From: Pirellulales bacterium | Lineage (GTDB): Bacteria > Planctomycetota > Planctomycetia > Pirellulales > Lacipirellulaceae | Length of the DNA: 64,000 nucleotides | Assembly (NCBI GenBank): GCA_028279215.1 | Contig: JANQOF010000063.1 | Span: 62,001-126,000 of the forward strand | Direction: 5' to 3' | Shown here: positions 28,949 to 36,408 of the stretch, in pieces | Position numbering within the stretch: position 1 is the first letter of the stretch | Layout of the letters: the number at the start of each line of letters is the position of its first letter | Position numbers and translations under genes: made by a program | The notes under the pieces: model-generated | What the model saw: only the letters and a program-made list of their open reading frames with translations | Database searches by the model: none | Told to the model about the DNA's origin: nothing

Positions 28949-29950
28949 CTACATGGCAGCGATCACAGCGTCAGTGTACTCCGCCGTGCCGGCACTGCCG
29001 CCAAGATCGCCAGTAAGCACCGTGCCGTCGGAAATCACCGAGCGAATAGCCCGATCGACTCGATCGGCCGCTTCCTTCTCGCCCAAGAATCGAAGCATCA
29101 GCACCGCACTTTGGATGAGAGCCGTAGGGTTGGCCAACCCTTTGCCAGCAATGTCCGGCGCCGTTCCGTGCACCGCTTCAAATACTGCTGCCCCGTCGCC
29201 CACGTTGGCGCTCGGCGTCACACCCAGCCCGCCAACCAAGCCACTCGTAAGATCCGACAGAATATCGCCGAACAGGTTCTCCATCACCAGCATGTCGAAC
29301 TGATGCGGATCGAGCACCAGTTTCATCGCCGCGGCGTCGACAATGCAGTCGTCGAACTCGATGTCGGCAAACTGATCGGCCACCTTGCGACACGATTCAA
29401 GGAACAACCCGTCGGAGAGCTTTAGAATGTTCGCTTTGTGAACGCAAGTGACTCGCTTGCGACCTTGACGGCGGGCAGTTTCAAAGGCGAAGCGGGCAAT
29501 GCGCTCGGAGGCCTTTGAGCTAATCACCCGCAGGCTTTCGACCACGCCGGGAACCACGGTGTGTTCGAGCCCGCTGTACAGGCCCTCGGTGTTCTCGCGA
29601 ATCACGATCAAATCGACGTCGTCGTAGCGCGATTCGATGCCGGTGATCGACCGCGCCGGGCGGAAGTTGGCATACAACTCCAACTGCTGCCGCAGCGCCA
29701 CGTTCACGCTTCGAAAACCGGTGCCGCTGGCCGTGGCCGTCGGGCCTTTTAGCGTGGCATCCGCTCCGCGAATCGCTTCGAGCGTAATCGCCGGCAGCGG
29801 ATCACCCGTCTGCTCCAGCGCGCTGAGGCCGGCGAACTGCGCTTGCCATTTGCATTCGATGCCGGTCGCATCGACAACGCGACGAGCGGCGTTCACTACT
29901 TCGGGGCCAATTCCGTCGCCGGGAATGTAAACGAGTTTATACGCGGGCAT
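28949..29950 (-). CDS. Isocitrate/isopropylmalate dehydrogenase family protein, probably NAD-dependent isocitrate dehydrogenase
   Basis: The 333-residue enzyme belongs to the beta-decarboxylating dehydrogenase family. It has IPGDGIGPEVVNAARRVVDA at the N-terminus, the substrate Ser and Arg motif SVNVALRQQLELYANFRPAR at about 81-100, VIRENTEGLYSGLEH, and the metal-binding FDMLVMENLFGDILSD segment. The SVNV/LR pattern favours isocitrate over isopropylmalate as substrate, and the short length fits the NAD/IDH3-like class. No leu genes are adjacent. The assignment between icd and leuB rests on these motifs. Confidence 0.88.
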   Translation of the reverse strand: MPAYKLVYIPGDGIGPEVVNAARRVVDATGIECKWQAQFAGLSALEQTGDPLPAITLEAIRGADATLKGPTATASGTGFRSVNVALRQQLELYANFRPARSITGIESRYDDVDLIVIRENTEGLYSGLEHTVVPGVVESLRVISSKASERIARFAFETARRQGRKRVTCVHKANILKLSDGLFLESCRKVADQFADIEFDDCIVDAAAMKLVLDPHQFDMLVMENLFGDILSDLTSGLVGGLGVTPSANVGDGAAVFEAVHGTAPDIAGKGLANPTALIQSAVLMLRFLGEKEAADRVDRAIRSVISDGTVLTGDLGGSAGTAEYTDAVIAAM

Positions 29951-30151
29951 GAGCAGCTGTTCCGTTGTGACGTTGTCAAATCAAAAGGAGATGGGGAGAT
30001 GATGGGGATAGTCAGCCAGTGGGGCTGAAGGCTTGCCGAATCGATTGACAATCAGAATCCAATTCAACGGGCCATAGCACTACGCAAATCCAATATAACA
30101 TCAGGCCCGCAATCCCACGTGCTCGCCATCCCCACCATCTCCTTCCATGAA

Positions 30152-30544
30152 TCACTCCCGGGCGTCCATCGGCACCGTCAATGCGCTTGCGCCGCCAGCG
30201 GTGATGCTTACTGCGAGGAATCCGTCGCCCGGCGGACCGTTTTCAAACACTGGGGCCAGGTATTCAAACGTTTGGGGCACTTCTTGCTTGCATTGCTTCC
30301 AGCTTTCGGCGCGGGCGAAGACGGTGGTGTCGTCGGTGGTCGTGTTGGCGATGGCGTCGTCGACCGTCTCGTCGCCGAGCCACGCCCGGGCGATTTGGCC
30401 GCCGATTTCGTCTTCGCAGTCGACCAATATCACCACTGGCGACTTCACACCCTTCTCGATCGCCTGGTCGTAGGTTTCGAACAGCAACGGCAAGCTCGAC
30501 TCGGCGAGCGCTTGCTGCTGTTCTAACGGATCGTCGAGTGCCAT
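30152..30544 (-). CDS. Conserved hypothetical protein
   Basis: About 130 residues from ATG 30544 (MALDDPLEQQQALAESSLPL). A conserved core, VVILVDCEDEIGGQIARAWL then GDETVDDAIANTT, and a C-terminal FLAVSITAGGASALTVP make it look like a real family, but I cannot name a function. A longer frame would read into the palindromic repeat at 30544-30615, which argues for this start. No clear ribosome binding site precedes it because the repeat abuts the start codon. Confidence 0.68.
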   Translation of the reverse strand: MALDDPLEQQQALAESSLPLLFETYDQAIEKGVKSPVVILVDCEDEIGGQIARAWLGDETVDDAIANTTTDDTTVFARAESWKQCKQEVPQTFEYLAPVFENGPPGDGFLAVSITAGGASALTVPMDARE

Positions 30545-30615
30545 GTTGGAAGTTCGAGGTTGGATGTTGGAGGTTGAAAGATGCGAGCCGTCCTTCCAAC
30601 TCCCAACCTCCAACC
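30544..30615. repeat. Palindromic degenerate TTGGAGG-word repeat
   Basis: The plus strand reads repeats of TTGGA/GGTTGG (GTTGGAAG, GAGGTTGGATG, TTGGAGGTTGAAAG) across 30544-30580. The complement follows at 30592-30615 (CTTCCAACTCCCAACCTCC), so the element folds into an imperfect hairpin with about a 12-nt spacer. Other word families of the same architecture occur at 33443-33531 and 36409-36700. Confidence 0.65.
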
Positions 30616-30637
30616 AAGCTACCGCCAGGTAGCGCAC

Positions 30638-30678
30638 AAAAACAAGGCTCGGCCACCCAAGCGGGCAACCGAGCCTTG
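30638..30678 (-). terminator. Rho-independent terminator on the minus strand
   Basis: CAAGGCTCGG (30643-30652) and CCGAGCCTTG (30669-30678) form a perfect 10-bp stem. Reading the minus strand, the stem is followed at once by five T (30642-30638). A shorter T-run after the stem on the plus strand (30683-30687) could make it bidirectional. No protein gene of at least moderate size ends just before it on the minus strand. Confidence 0.75.
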
Positions 30679-30840
30679 CTGCTTTTTGCTTCGAGAACCA
30701 CTCCTCGGTGAAGAGTTGTGGCAGTACCTCAGAAGCAGGTGGTGGTGGCTGTCCTGGTGGGACAACCCGCCGGTCATCGTCAGGTTAAGCCACCTCGCTG
30801 GCTACTAGAACAACTGTCGTACAAAGTACCACCTCCTTCC
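30638..30840 (-). ncRNA. Candidate structured RNA or leader ending in the terminator
   Basis: On the minus strand this stretch has successive small hairpins: GCCA/TGGC near 30800, GGTTGTCC/GGACAGCC at about 30747-30775, and CGAG/CTCG at about 30692-30715. It ends at the strong terminator. A short frame starting ATGACC at about 30779 contains a SHQDSHHHLLL stretch, reminiscent of an attenuator leader peptide, but the downstream gene (30544) is not a histidine gene. It matches no RNA family I can name. Confidence 0.35.
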
Positions 30841-31240
30841 TAACTAAGACTGGGCGCGAGCCGCGGTGAATGCCAGAGACACTGCGGCGGGGGCCAAATA
30901 GTCCGTCGCACGGCGTAAGTGCGACCCTCTACACACACTATAATCGGCGACCACAAACACCGCAGCGCGGAAAACGGCGTGAAATCGGGGCTTCACGGGA
31001 AATTCACGGGGTGGGTCGCCAGGGGTACGGACCGCGGGGAATTGGCTGAGGTTCAGTGAAACGACTTAAATATCTCTACACCTACTAGTACGATGCACTT
31101 ACCATACGATCACGATGCGGCGAGTGCCGGAGATTGAGATGATTGTGGATGGAGAGTTGAAGGAATGGATTGACGTGACTTCTGGGGTGGCGACAACTGG
31201 TGGATTGAATTTACAGCACGTCTAAACAAGGCGCGTCAAG

Positions 31241-31459
31241 TCACCCCTCCGACAACTCAATCTGCTCCGCGCAGGTCATCGCTACGAGTGGCAGAATGAC
31301 GGCTCGCAGTTGCCCGTCGTCGCATCGGCGAAGCAGGTGCAGCGCCATCGAACTGACCATGAACCACTCGGGGTTGTCGACGACAAACTCGCGCCCGTCG
31401 TTCATGTGCACGAGTGTTGGCCCCGCCCTCAGCATTGCTACAAGGTCTTCTCTATCCAC
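31241..31459 (-). CDS. Small conserved hypothetical protein
   Basis: A 72-residue product from GTG 31459 with GAAAGTG upstream. The pattern MDREDLVAMLRAGPTLVHMN then DGREFVVDNPEWFMVSS resembles a widespread family of short proteins that begin with an R/K-E-L-L-x-x-L-R segment and a 'DGR' turn. It is probably cytoplasmic and of unknown role. Nothing around it suggests a pathway. Confidence 0.6.
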   Translation of the reverse strand: MDREDLVAMLRAGPTLVHMNDGREFVVDNPEWFMVSSMALHLLRRCDDGQLRAVILPLVAMTCAEQIELSEG

Positions 31460-31637
31460 TCGATTTCACTTTCTTCGGTGGTTGTGCTCTTACGTAGCCG
31501 CTTGGGCCACCAACCAAATTATACCTGACTGCCGGTCATGAAGCACTGGCAGAACCGGAAGCGCCAGGTTGCACACTGATTCTACCGTTTTTCTTGTAGA
31601 AACCGAGCCACCCAATCCGCTAAAACTGAAAGCGTGA

Positions 31638-31699
31638 AAGTGCGCGCAGGGCTACACGATTTCCTTGAAGTCCCCGCCGCGCACTTGCCGGGGTTTTTT
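31638..31699 (+). terminator. Terminator-like hairpin with mutually exclusive upstream pairing
   Basis: CCCCG (31672-31676) pairs with CGGGG (31689-31693) and is followed by six T (31694-31699). The loop contains CGCGCACTT (31678-31686), which is a perfect complement of AAGTGCGCG (31638-31646). That second pairing would trap the 5' arm of the terminator, so the two folds exclude each other, as in an attenuator. The terminator stem is short. Confidence 0.45.
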
Positions 31700-31707
31700 C
31701 CACGGCC

Positions 31708-31827
31708 TGTGCAAAAACTCTGCGTGTTGGCGACTCACTTACGGCGAGGGCGTATGAAGAAGCGGCGAGAATCACAGGAGCTAGGCTCGACCACGTCGAC
31801 GTAAGTGACCTACAGAGTTTTTGCACA
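31708..31827. mobile_element. 120-bp element with perfect terminal inverted repeats, MITE-like
   Basis: TGTGCAAAAACTCTG (31708-31722) is perfectly complementary to CAGAGTTTTTGCACA (31813-31827). Inside, TCACTTACG (31735-31743) is a perfect complement of CGTAAGTGA (31800-31808). The 56-bp centre has no coding capacity. The size and terminal repeats fit a non-autonomous transposable element or a long cruciform repeat; no target-site duplication is obvious and no transposase is in the window. Confidence 0.5.
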
Positions 31828-31918
31828 CCGAATCGATTTGTTGCGTATTGGGAATTTACTATGGGTGTCCGAACCTGGTGTAAAAACGGGTGGTCGTGAC
31901 TGTTTATGGTTTGACCTC

Positions 31919-31973
31919 TCACCCGGCATGACCTCCCCGAGCCTTTGGCTCGACCCTCCTGGAAGGAGGGTGA
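31919..31973. repeat. Tandem hairpins upstream of the RtcB-like gene
   Basis: CGAGCC (31938-31943) and GGCTCG (31947-31952) form a 6-bp stem with a TTT loop. CCCTCC (31954-31959) and GGAGGG (31965-31970) form a second stem. TCACCC at 31919 can also pair with GGGTGA ending at 31973. The second stem contains a strong Shine-Dalgarno followed by ATG at 31977 that opens only an eight-codon frame. Confidence 0.5.
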
Positions 31974-32029
31974 AGAATGAACACCCGCGGCTCACAGTAC
32001 CCGTGAATCCTGCCCCCCCTCAATCAAAA

Positions 32030-33442
32030 ATGAACCGCAAGCAACTGCAAAAGATTGGCGTGCCGCCGCGATGCGTGAAGATGGCTACGCAGACGCTTAG
32101 TCGGGCTGCGCAGGAAGGCACTGGGTTTGGGCTTAAAGGCAAGCAGGCGAAGGAGCTGATCGCTGGTGTACTGGAAAGCCCGAGCACTTACCTGCACGAT
32201 CCATTGTGGGGCGAGCTGGCGCGCGAACTATTGACGCAGGAAATCGAGCCGCAGAGCGAGCCGATTGAGTACCGAACTTGGGGCGACGAGATCGATCCGG
32301 CGGCGCACGTGCAGATGCGCGACGCTTGTCGCGTGCCGAGCGCGGTGGGTGCTGCGCTGATGCCCGACGCGCACGTAGGCTACGGGCTGCCAATCGGCGG
32401 CGTGCTGGCGTGCGAGGGGGCGGTGATTCCATACGCGGTGGGTGTCGACATCGCTTGTCGCATGAAGCTGTCGGTGCTCGACATGCCGGCGGCGGATTTA
32501 ACGAAGCGGCGCAACTTGCTGGAAGAAGCCCTGATGGGCGGCACGCGGTTTGGCGTGGGCGTCGAGCATCGTCCTAAGCAGGAGCACGCCGTGCTCGATC
32601 AGGACTGGGACGTCTCGCGAATCACGCGCGAGAAGAAAGACACGGCTTGGAAGCAACTGGGCACGAGCGGTTCGGGCAATCATTTTGTGGAGTTCGGTTT
32701 ACTCACGCTCGCCGAGCGCGACGACGAGTTGGACTTGGACGCCGGCGAGTACGTGGCGCTGTTGTCGCACAGCGGAAGTCGCGGTGCTGGCGCGGCAGTG
32801 TGCAGCACGTACAGTGCGATCGCGCAGCGTTTGTTGCCGCAGGGCTGCAGCGACCTGGGCCGACTGGCGTGGCTGTCGCTCGATAGCGAAGCAGGCCAGG
32901 AGTACTGGGCCGCGATGAACTTGATGGGCGACTACGCGGCAGCGAACCATGCAGTGATTCATCGGTTGGTTGCAAAGCTCGCCGGCGCTAAAGTTATTGC
33001 AGGCGTCGAGAACCATCACAACTTCGCCTGGAAGGAATTTCATCAGATTCCTGGAAAGGGGGTCCGCGAGGTGGTCGTCCATCGTAAGGGCGCTACGCCG
33101 GCTGCAGCGGGCGAGTTGGGCGTGATCCCAGGCTCAATGGCTGATCCTGCGTTCGTGGTGCGCGGCAAGGGCAACGCGGAAAGCCTAGCCAGCGCTTCGC
33201 ACGGCGCGGGTCGACGCATGAGCCGCAAGAAGGCGAAGGACACCTATCGCTTCAATGCGGTGAAGAACGACCTGGCCAAGAAGGGCATCACCGTGCTCGC
33301 CGCCGGCAGCGACGAAGTGCCGGGCGTGTATAAAGACATCCGCCAGGTGATGGCCGCCCAAGAAGATCTGGTCGACATCGTCGCCCAGTTCGACCCAAAA
33401 ATCGTTCGCATGTGCGGCGATGGAAGTGAAGTGGAGGATTGA
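32030..33442 (+). CDS. RtcB-family RNA ligase-like protein
   Basis: RtcB joins RNA 2',3'-cyclic phosphate or 3'-phosphate ends to 5'-OH ends using GTP and Mn2+. About 470 residues from ATG 32030; upstream in-frame sequence runs through repeats and is not protein-like. Family motifs are present: MPDAHVGYGLPIGGVLAC (about 111), VGVDIACRMKLSVLD (Cys/Asp metal site, about 140), GTSGSGNHFVEFGLL (about 212), SHSGSRGAGAAV (about 248), and a late HGAGRRMSRKKA where the His that receives GMP is expected. The subtype resembles RtcB2-like proteins. No RNA cyclase neighbour is present. Confidence 0.9.
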   Translation: MNRKQLQKIGVPPRCVKMATQTLSRAAQEGTGFGLKGKQAKELIAGVLESPSTYLHDPLWGELARELLTQEIEPQSEPIEYRTWGDEIDPAAHVQMRDACRVPSAVGAALMPDAHVGYGLPIGGVLACEGAVIPYAVGVDIACRMKLSVLDMPAADLTKRRNLLEEALMGGTRFGVGVEHRPKQEHAVLDQDWDVSRITREKKDTAWKQLGTSGSGNHFVEFGLLTLAERDDELDLDAGEYVALLSHSGSRGAGAAVCSTYSAIAQRLLPQGCSDLGRLAWLSLDSEAGQEYWAAMNLMGDYAAANHAVIHRLVAKLAGAKVIAGVENHHNFAWKEFHQIPGKGVREVVVHRKGATPAAAGELGVIPGSMADPAFVVRGKGNAESLASASHGAGRRMSRKKAKDTYRFNAVKNDLAKKGITVLAAGSDEVPGVYKDIRQVMAAQEDLVDIVAQFDPKIVRMCGDGSEVED

Positions 33443-33531
33443 GGACTGGGGGGTCAGGGGTCCAGGGTCAGTTGTTGTAGGATTCACAATATGATTGACC
33501 CTGCTCCCCGGCCCCTGACTCCTGACCCCTC
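33443..33531. repeat. Palindromic GGGGTCAGGG-word repeat
   Basis: The plus strand reads GGGGGGTCAGGGGTCCAGGG just after the RtcB-like stop. It is complemented by TGACCCTGCTCCCCGGCCCC and further TGACTCCTGACCCCTCC at 33494-33531. The right arm lies inside the following gene and encodes its first residues. Confidence 0.65.
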
Positions 33532-33697
33532 CTATATATGCGACAGTTGCGGCGAGGAGATTGTGATCCCGGTCGACATCTCGCAAGGAGCGTCGCAGCA
33601 GTATGTGGAAGACTGCCCGGTATGTTGTTGTCCGAATGTGATTCGCGTGGAGTTTGACGAACACGGCGAGGCGCAGTGCTGGGCCGAGCGGGAGTGA
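33491..33697 (+). CDS. CPXCG-motif cysteine-rich small protein
   Basis: The 68-residue protein has YICDSCGEEIVIPVDISQGA then SQQYVEDCPVCCCPNVIRVE, the pattern of the Cys-rich CPXCG family (probable zinc ribbon with two CxxC pairs). The role is unknown; family members are small, cytoplasmic and widespread in proteobacteria and planctomycetes. The first 14 residues (MIDPAPRPLTPDPS) are encoded by the right arm of the intergenic repeat, and no other in-frame start precedes YICDSC, so the repeat appears to have supplied the start region. Confidence 0.85.
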   Translation: MIDPAPRPLTPDPSYICDSCGEEIVIPVDISQGASQQYVEDCPVCCCPNVIRVEFDEHGEAQCWAERE

Positions 33698-33724
33698 ATC
33701 GATGAACCAGGTCCCTCACCCCGA

Positions 33725-33749
33725 CCCTCTCCCGTAGAACGGGAGAGGG
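33725..33749. repeat. CCCTCTCCCG hairpin repeat
   Basis: CCCTCTCCCG (33725-33734) and CGGGAGAGGG (33740-33749) form a perfect 10-bp stem with loop TAGAA. It is preceded by CCCTCACCCCGA, a word common to intergenic hairpin repeats in many bacteria. It lies between the CPXCG and nitroreductase genes and may serve as a terminator without a T-run. Confidence 0.65.
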
Positions 33750-33790
33750 AGCAGTATTGAGACAGTAACCTTCAGCCCGTCCGGTGCGCT

Positions 33791-34471
33791 ATGTCCAAAC
33801 TTCCTACTCAACCCTATTGCTCCGAGCGATTGCCCGAAGCCGAGATGCTCGACCGTGCGCGCGCGTTTTGCGAGTTGATGTCGACTCGGCGGAGCGTTCG
33901 GCACTTTTCCGACGACTGCGTCCCGCGAGAGTTGATCGAACTAGCGATCGTCACCGCTTCGAGCGCGCCGTCGGGCGCTCACCGTCAGCCGTGGCGATTC
34001 GTGGCCGTCGACAATGCAGACATCAAGCGCCGCATCCGCGAGGCGGCAGAAGCTGAGGAGCGAGAGTTCTACGAGGGCGAACGGTCTTCGCCCGAATGGC
34101 GGGCGGCAGTTGAGCCGCTGGGCACCGACTGGCAGAAGCCGTACCTGGAGACCGCGCCTTGGCTCGTGGTGGTGTTCGAGCAGGCGTACGAACTGGATGC
34201 CGATGGTAATCGATGCAAGAACTACTACGTGAAGGAAAGTGTCGGTATTGCTTGCGGCGTGTTCATCACCGCGCTGCATAGTATGGGGCTAGCGACGCTC
34301 ACCCACACGCCAAGCCCAATGGACTTTCTGGCGAACATCCTAGACCGCCCCAAGAACGAGCGACCCTATATTCTGTTCCCCGTCGGCTACCCAGCCGACG
34401 ACGCCACGGTGCCGCAGCTTGCACGAAAGACTCTGGCCGAGATGGCCGTATGGAACCCAGGCGTGTTGTGA
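33791..34471 (+). CDS. Nitroreductase-family flavoprotein
   Basis: A 226-residue FMN-dependent oxidoreductase of the nitroreductase fold. STRRSVRHFSDDCVPRELIE at about 31-50 is the FMN phosphate-binding N-terminal motif, followed by TASSAPSGAHRQPWRFVAV, typical of the iodotyrosine deiodinase/BluB-like branch. The C-terminal LFPVGYPADDATVP closes the FMN site. The natural substrate cannot be told from sequence. It stands alone, with no clear operon. Confidence 0.88.
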   Translation: MSKLPTQPYCSERLPEAEMLDRARAFCELMSTRRSVRHFSDDCVPRELIELAIVTASSAPSGAHRQPWRFVAVDNADIKRRIREAAEAEEREFYEGERSSPEWRAAVEPLGTDWQKPYLETAPWLVVVFEQAYELDADGNRCKNYYVKESVGIACGVFITALHSMGLATLTHTPSPMDFLANILDRPKNERPYILFPVGYPADDATVPQLARKTLAEMAVWNPGVL

Positions 34472-34650
34472 TGGTCGCCATGACAAAGAAGTTGACATGA
34501 GAATCGGGAATCGCGATCGACTTCTTAACACCAATCCTGAAGCAGGCCGACGACGATCAACTCGTTCAAGCAGAACGGCGACGCCTCGCCAGCGGCTCAT
34601 GGCCACGGTACGATTGGACGGCAAAGTTCAACCTACGGAGTCCCTTCGCC

Positions 34651-35079
34651 ATGCGAATCGCCATTGCGTCCGACCATGCCGGGTACCATCTGAAGCAGCG
34701 GCTGATCGCGCACCTTGAGTCGGGCGGGTACGCGGTTGCCGATTTCGGCACCGACAGCGACGAGCCGGTCGACTACCCCGACTTCATCCGCCCCGCGGCC
34801 GAAGCGGTGGTCGCGGGAGAGGCCGACGTGGCGATTGTGTTGGGCGGAAGCGGCAACGGTGAGGCGATCGTCGCCAACAAGGTCCACGGCATCCGCTGCG
34901 CAGTCTGCTGGGACGAGATATCGGCCCGCCTGGCCAAACAGCACAACAACGCCAATGCCATCTCGATAGGCGGACGGATGGTCAGCGAAGACCTAGGCTG
35001 CGCGATTGTCGACGCTTGGTTGAATGCCGAGTTCGAAGGGGGAAGGCACGCGCGGCGGATTGGGAAGATTGAAGGGTAG
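34651..35079 (+). CDS. rpiB: Ribose-5-phosphate isomerase B
   Basis: The enzyme interconverts ribulose 5-phosphate and ribose 5-phosphate. The 142-residue product has MRIAIASDHAGYHLKQRLIA, the DYPDF motif, and GGSGNGEAIVANKVHGIRCA. The E. coli-type catalytic Cys before GTG is replaced by Gly-Gly-Ser-Gly-Asn-Gly-Glu, as in actinobacterial RpiB, where the Glu acts as the base. HNNANAISIGGRM is also conserved. ACGGAG precedes the ATG. A related LacA/LacB sugar-phosphate isomerase is the only alternative. Confidence 0.92.
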   Translation: MRIAIASDHAGYHLKQRLIAHLESGGYAVADFGTDSDEPVDYPDFIRPAAEAVVAGEADVAIVLGGSGNGEAIVANKVHGIRCAVCWDEISARLAKQHNNANAISIGGRMVSEDLGCAIVDAWLNAEFEGGRHARRIGKIEG

Positions 35080-35095
35080 GGGGAGGTACTCCGGT

Positions 35096-35809
35096 TTACG
35101 AGACACTGCTTCGGAGCACCCCAAGTTTGGTCCCGCTAAATACTACCGCCACGATGGTCAACCATGCAAGAACCTCTGTGGGTGGCTCGGGAATAGGTGC
35201 CCCGATAACAAACGTGACCGGCTCGTAGTCGAACACCGGCGCCGCGTCTCCGCCCGGAACGTTAAACGAAGCTTGTCCAGTCATGCTTAACTGCGCTTCC
35301 TGACCACCCCACAGTAGAAACACGCTGCCGAACAGCATTGGGTATTCGTCCCATAGTGTACGCGGGTCCGTATCCGACAACGGAGCGGCTTTCGATACCA
35401 AAATGGACTGCAGGTCGCCAGGTTCACCTGCATCTTGATTTGTTGGGAATACTGGTTCCTCCCTTGTAAAGGGACCGAAGTCCAGACGCACCATTGGGGA
35501 TGGATGTGGAGCATATCCCAACCCTGGGTCGGTAATGTCTCCGTCGAGGCCAATGCTTGTAACGAAGTTCCGAAAGTCTCTATCACCTGGGCCCAGGGTT
35601 GGTACAACACTCAATCCAAATTGTAGGAGGACCGAGTCGCCGTCAAACGGACGATCGAGTGGGGGGATTGGCACAACGTTGAACGTACTTGGGTCGAATG
35701 CTTCCAGCACTTGGACACTGAAATCGACTGTCCCCGCCCATCCTTGAGCAGAAACTCCTATAGTACATCCAAGCAGAAACACCATGCCCGAATGACACTG
35801 ATTCATCAT
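35096..35809 (-). CDS. Secreted protein with PEP-CTERM-like tail
   Basis: The 237-residue protein starts with a signal peptide (MVFLLGCTIGVSAQGWAG), has no recognised domain, and ends in PIPEPPTEVLAWLTIVAVVF, a PEP motif, a hydrophobic helix and a short basic end. That tripartite tail directs sorting by exosortase in other bacteria. Two ATG codons in tandem (35809, 35806) follow GGGAGAAG. It converges with rpiB (16 bp between stops). Function unknown. Confidence 0.72.
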   Translation of the reverse strand: MMNQCHSGMVFLLGCTIGVSAQGWAGTVDFSVQVLEAFDPSTFNVVPIPPLDRPFDGDSVLLQFGLSVVPTLGPGDRDFRNFVTSIGLDGDITDPGLGYAPHPSPMVRLDFGPFTREEPVFPTNQDAGEPGDLQSILVSKAAPLSDTDPRTLWDEYPMLFGSVFLLWGGQEAQLSMTGQASFNVPGGDAAPVFDYEPVTFVIGAPIPEPPTEVLAWLTIVAVVFSGTKLGVLRSSVS

Positions 35810-36380
35810 GAGGTCTTCTCCCGGAAATCAAAAATTTGGTAGTAGCTAAACTCGGTGCCATTGAGCCCGCTTTCGAACCCAGTCTCGCAAACCTGACCTG
35901 ATGTTGCAACCATAATAAGTGAATCGAGAAGTCGTGAACAACCTGTTCGATCGCTGTCTAGGAATTCACGATAATCGGCACGGGTGGTGCGAACACAGGA
36001 ACCAAATAGCGAAATCCAAATCCTGTGCACATTCGCTTTCGTGGCACCGCAATAGCGATCTACAGAACTATCCGTGTCACTCGGTAGTGTATCCTTCTGG
36101 AAGCCGTGCTACACTCGTGCCATCGCCGAACGCAGGCGCCAGGCCGAATTTCTTAGGGCGATTATTGTAGAAAATGGGCCACCCACTGTGATAAGCTACA
36201 GGTCTATATTGGTGTGCCGCGCGTACACGCAAGGCGAACCGGGCTGCGACCCGTGAGTTTGTGGAGTGGCGGGTAACTACGGGCGTGGTGGCTGAAATCG
36301 TCGTGCTTTCAAGGGACCGCTCGTCCTCCGTCCGGCCCGGGAAGTTCTCGCCTTGTGCAGAGTCTGCGCGCGGAGAGGCC

Positions 36381-36399
36381 GGCGGACGTCCGCCTTTTT
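36381..36399 (+). terminator. Rho-independent terminator
   Basis: GGCGGACGTCCGCC (36381-36394) is a perfect palindrome followed by five T (36395-36399). Its left arm can instead pair with CGTCCGGCC about 55 bp upstream, giving an alternative fold. No protein gene ends before it on the plus strand, so it would end a small RNA or act as an attenuator. Confidence 0.65.
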
Positions 36400-36408
36400 G
36401 TTGAGTAT

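Larger units (their letters stand above)
31460..32029. other. Intergenic region of 570 bp filled with structured repeats
   Basis: No credible protein frame. It holds a block related to one at 36136-36185 (31561-31614), a switch-like terminator (31638-31699), an inverted-repeat element (31708-31827) and tandem hairpins (31919-31973). It precedes the RtcB-like gene. Confidence 0.6.

Noticed and set aside
28949-29950. Annotation as leuB (3-isopropylmalate dehydrogenase)
   Set aside because: The substrate-site pattern SVNVALRQQLELYANFRPAR fits the isocitrate group better and no leucine genes are nearby; family-level naming retained.
30700-30800. Histidine-operon attenuator (run of three His codons before a terminator)
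   Set aside because: Three His codons are too few for a standard his leader and the downstream gene is not a his gene; kept only as a candidate structured RNA.
31620-31922. 100-codon minus-strand frame across the inverted-repeat element
   Set aside because: It runs through both arms of the repeat and shows no protein-like composition or start signal.
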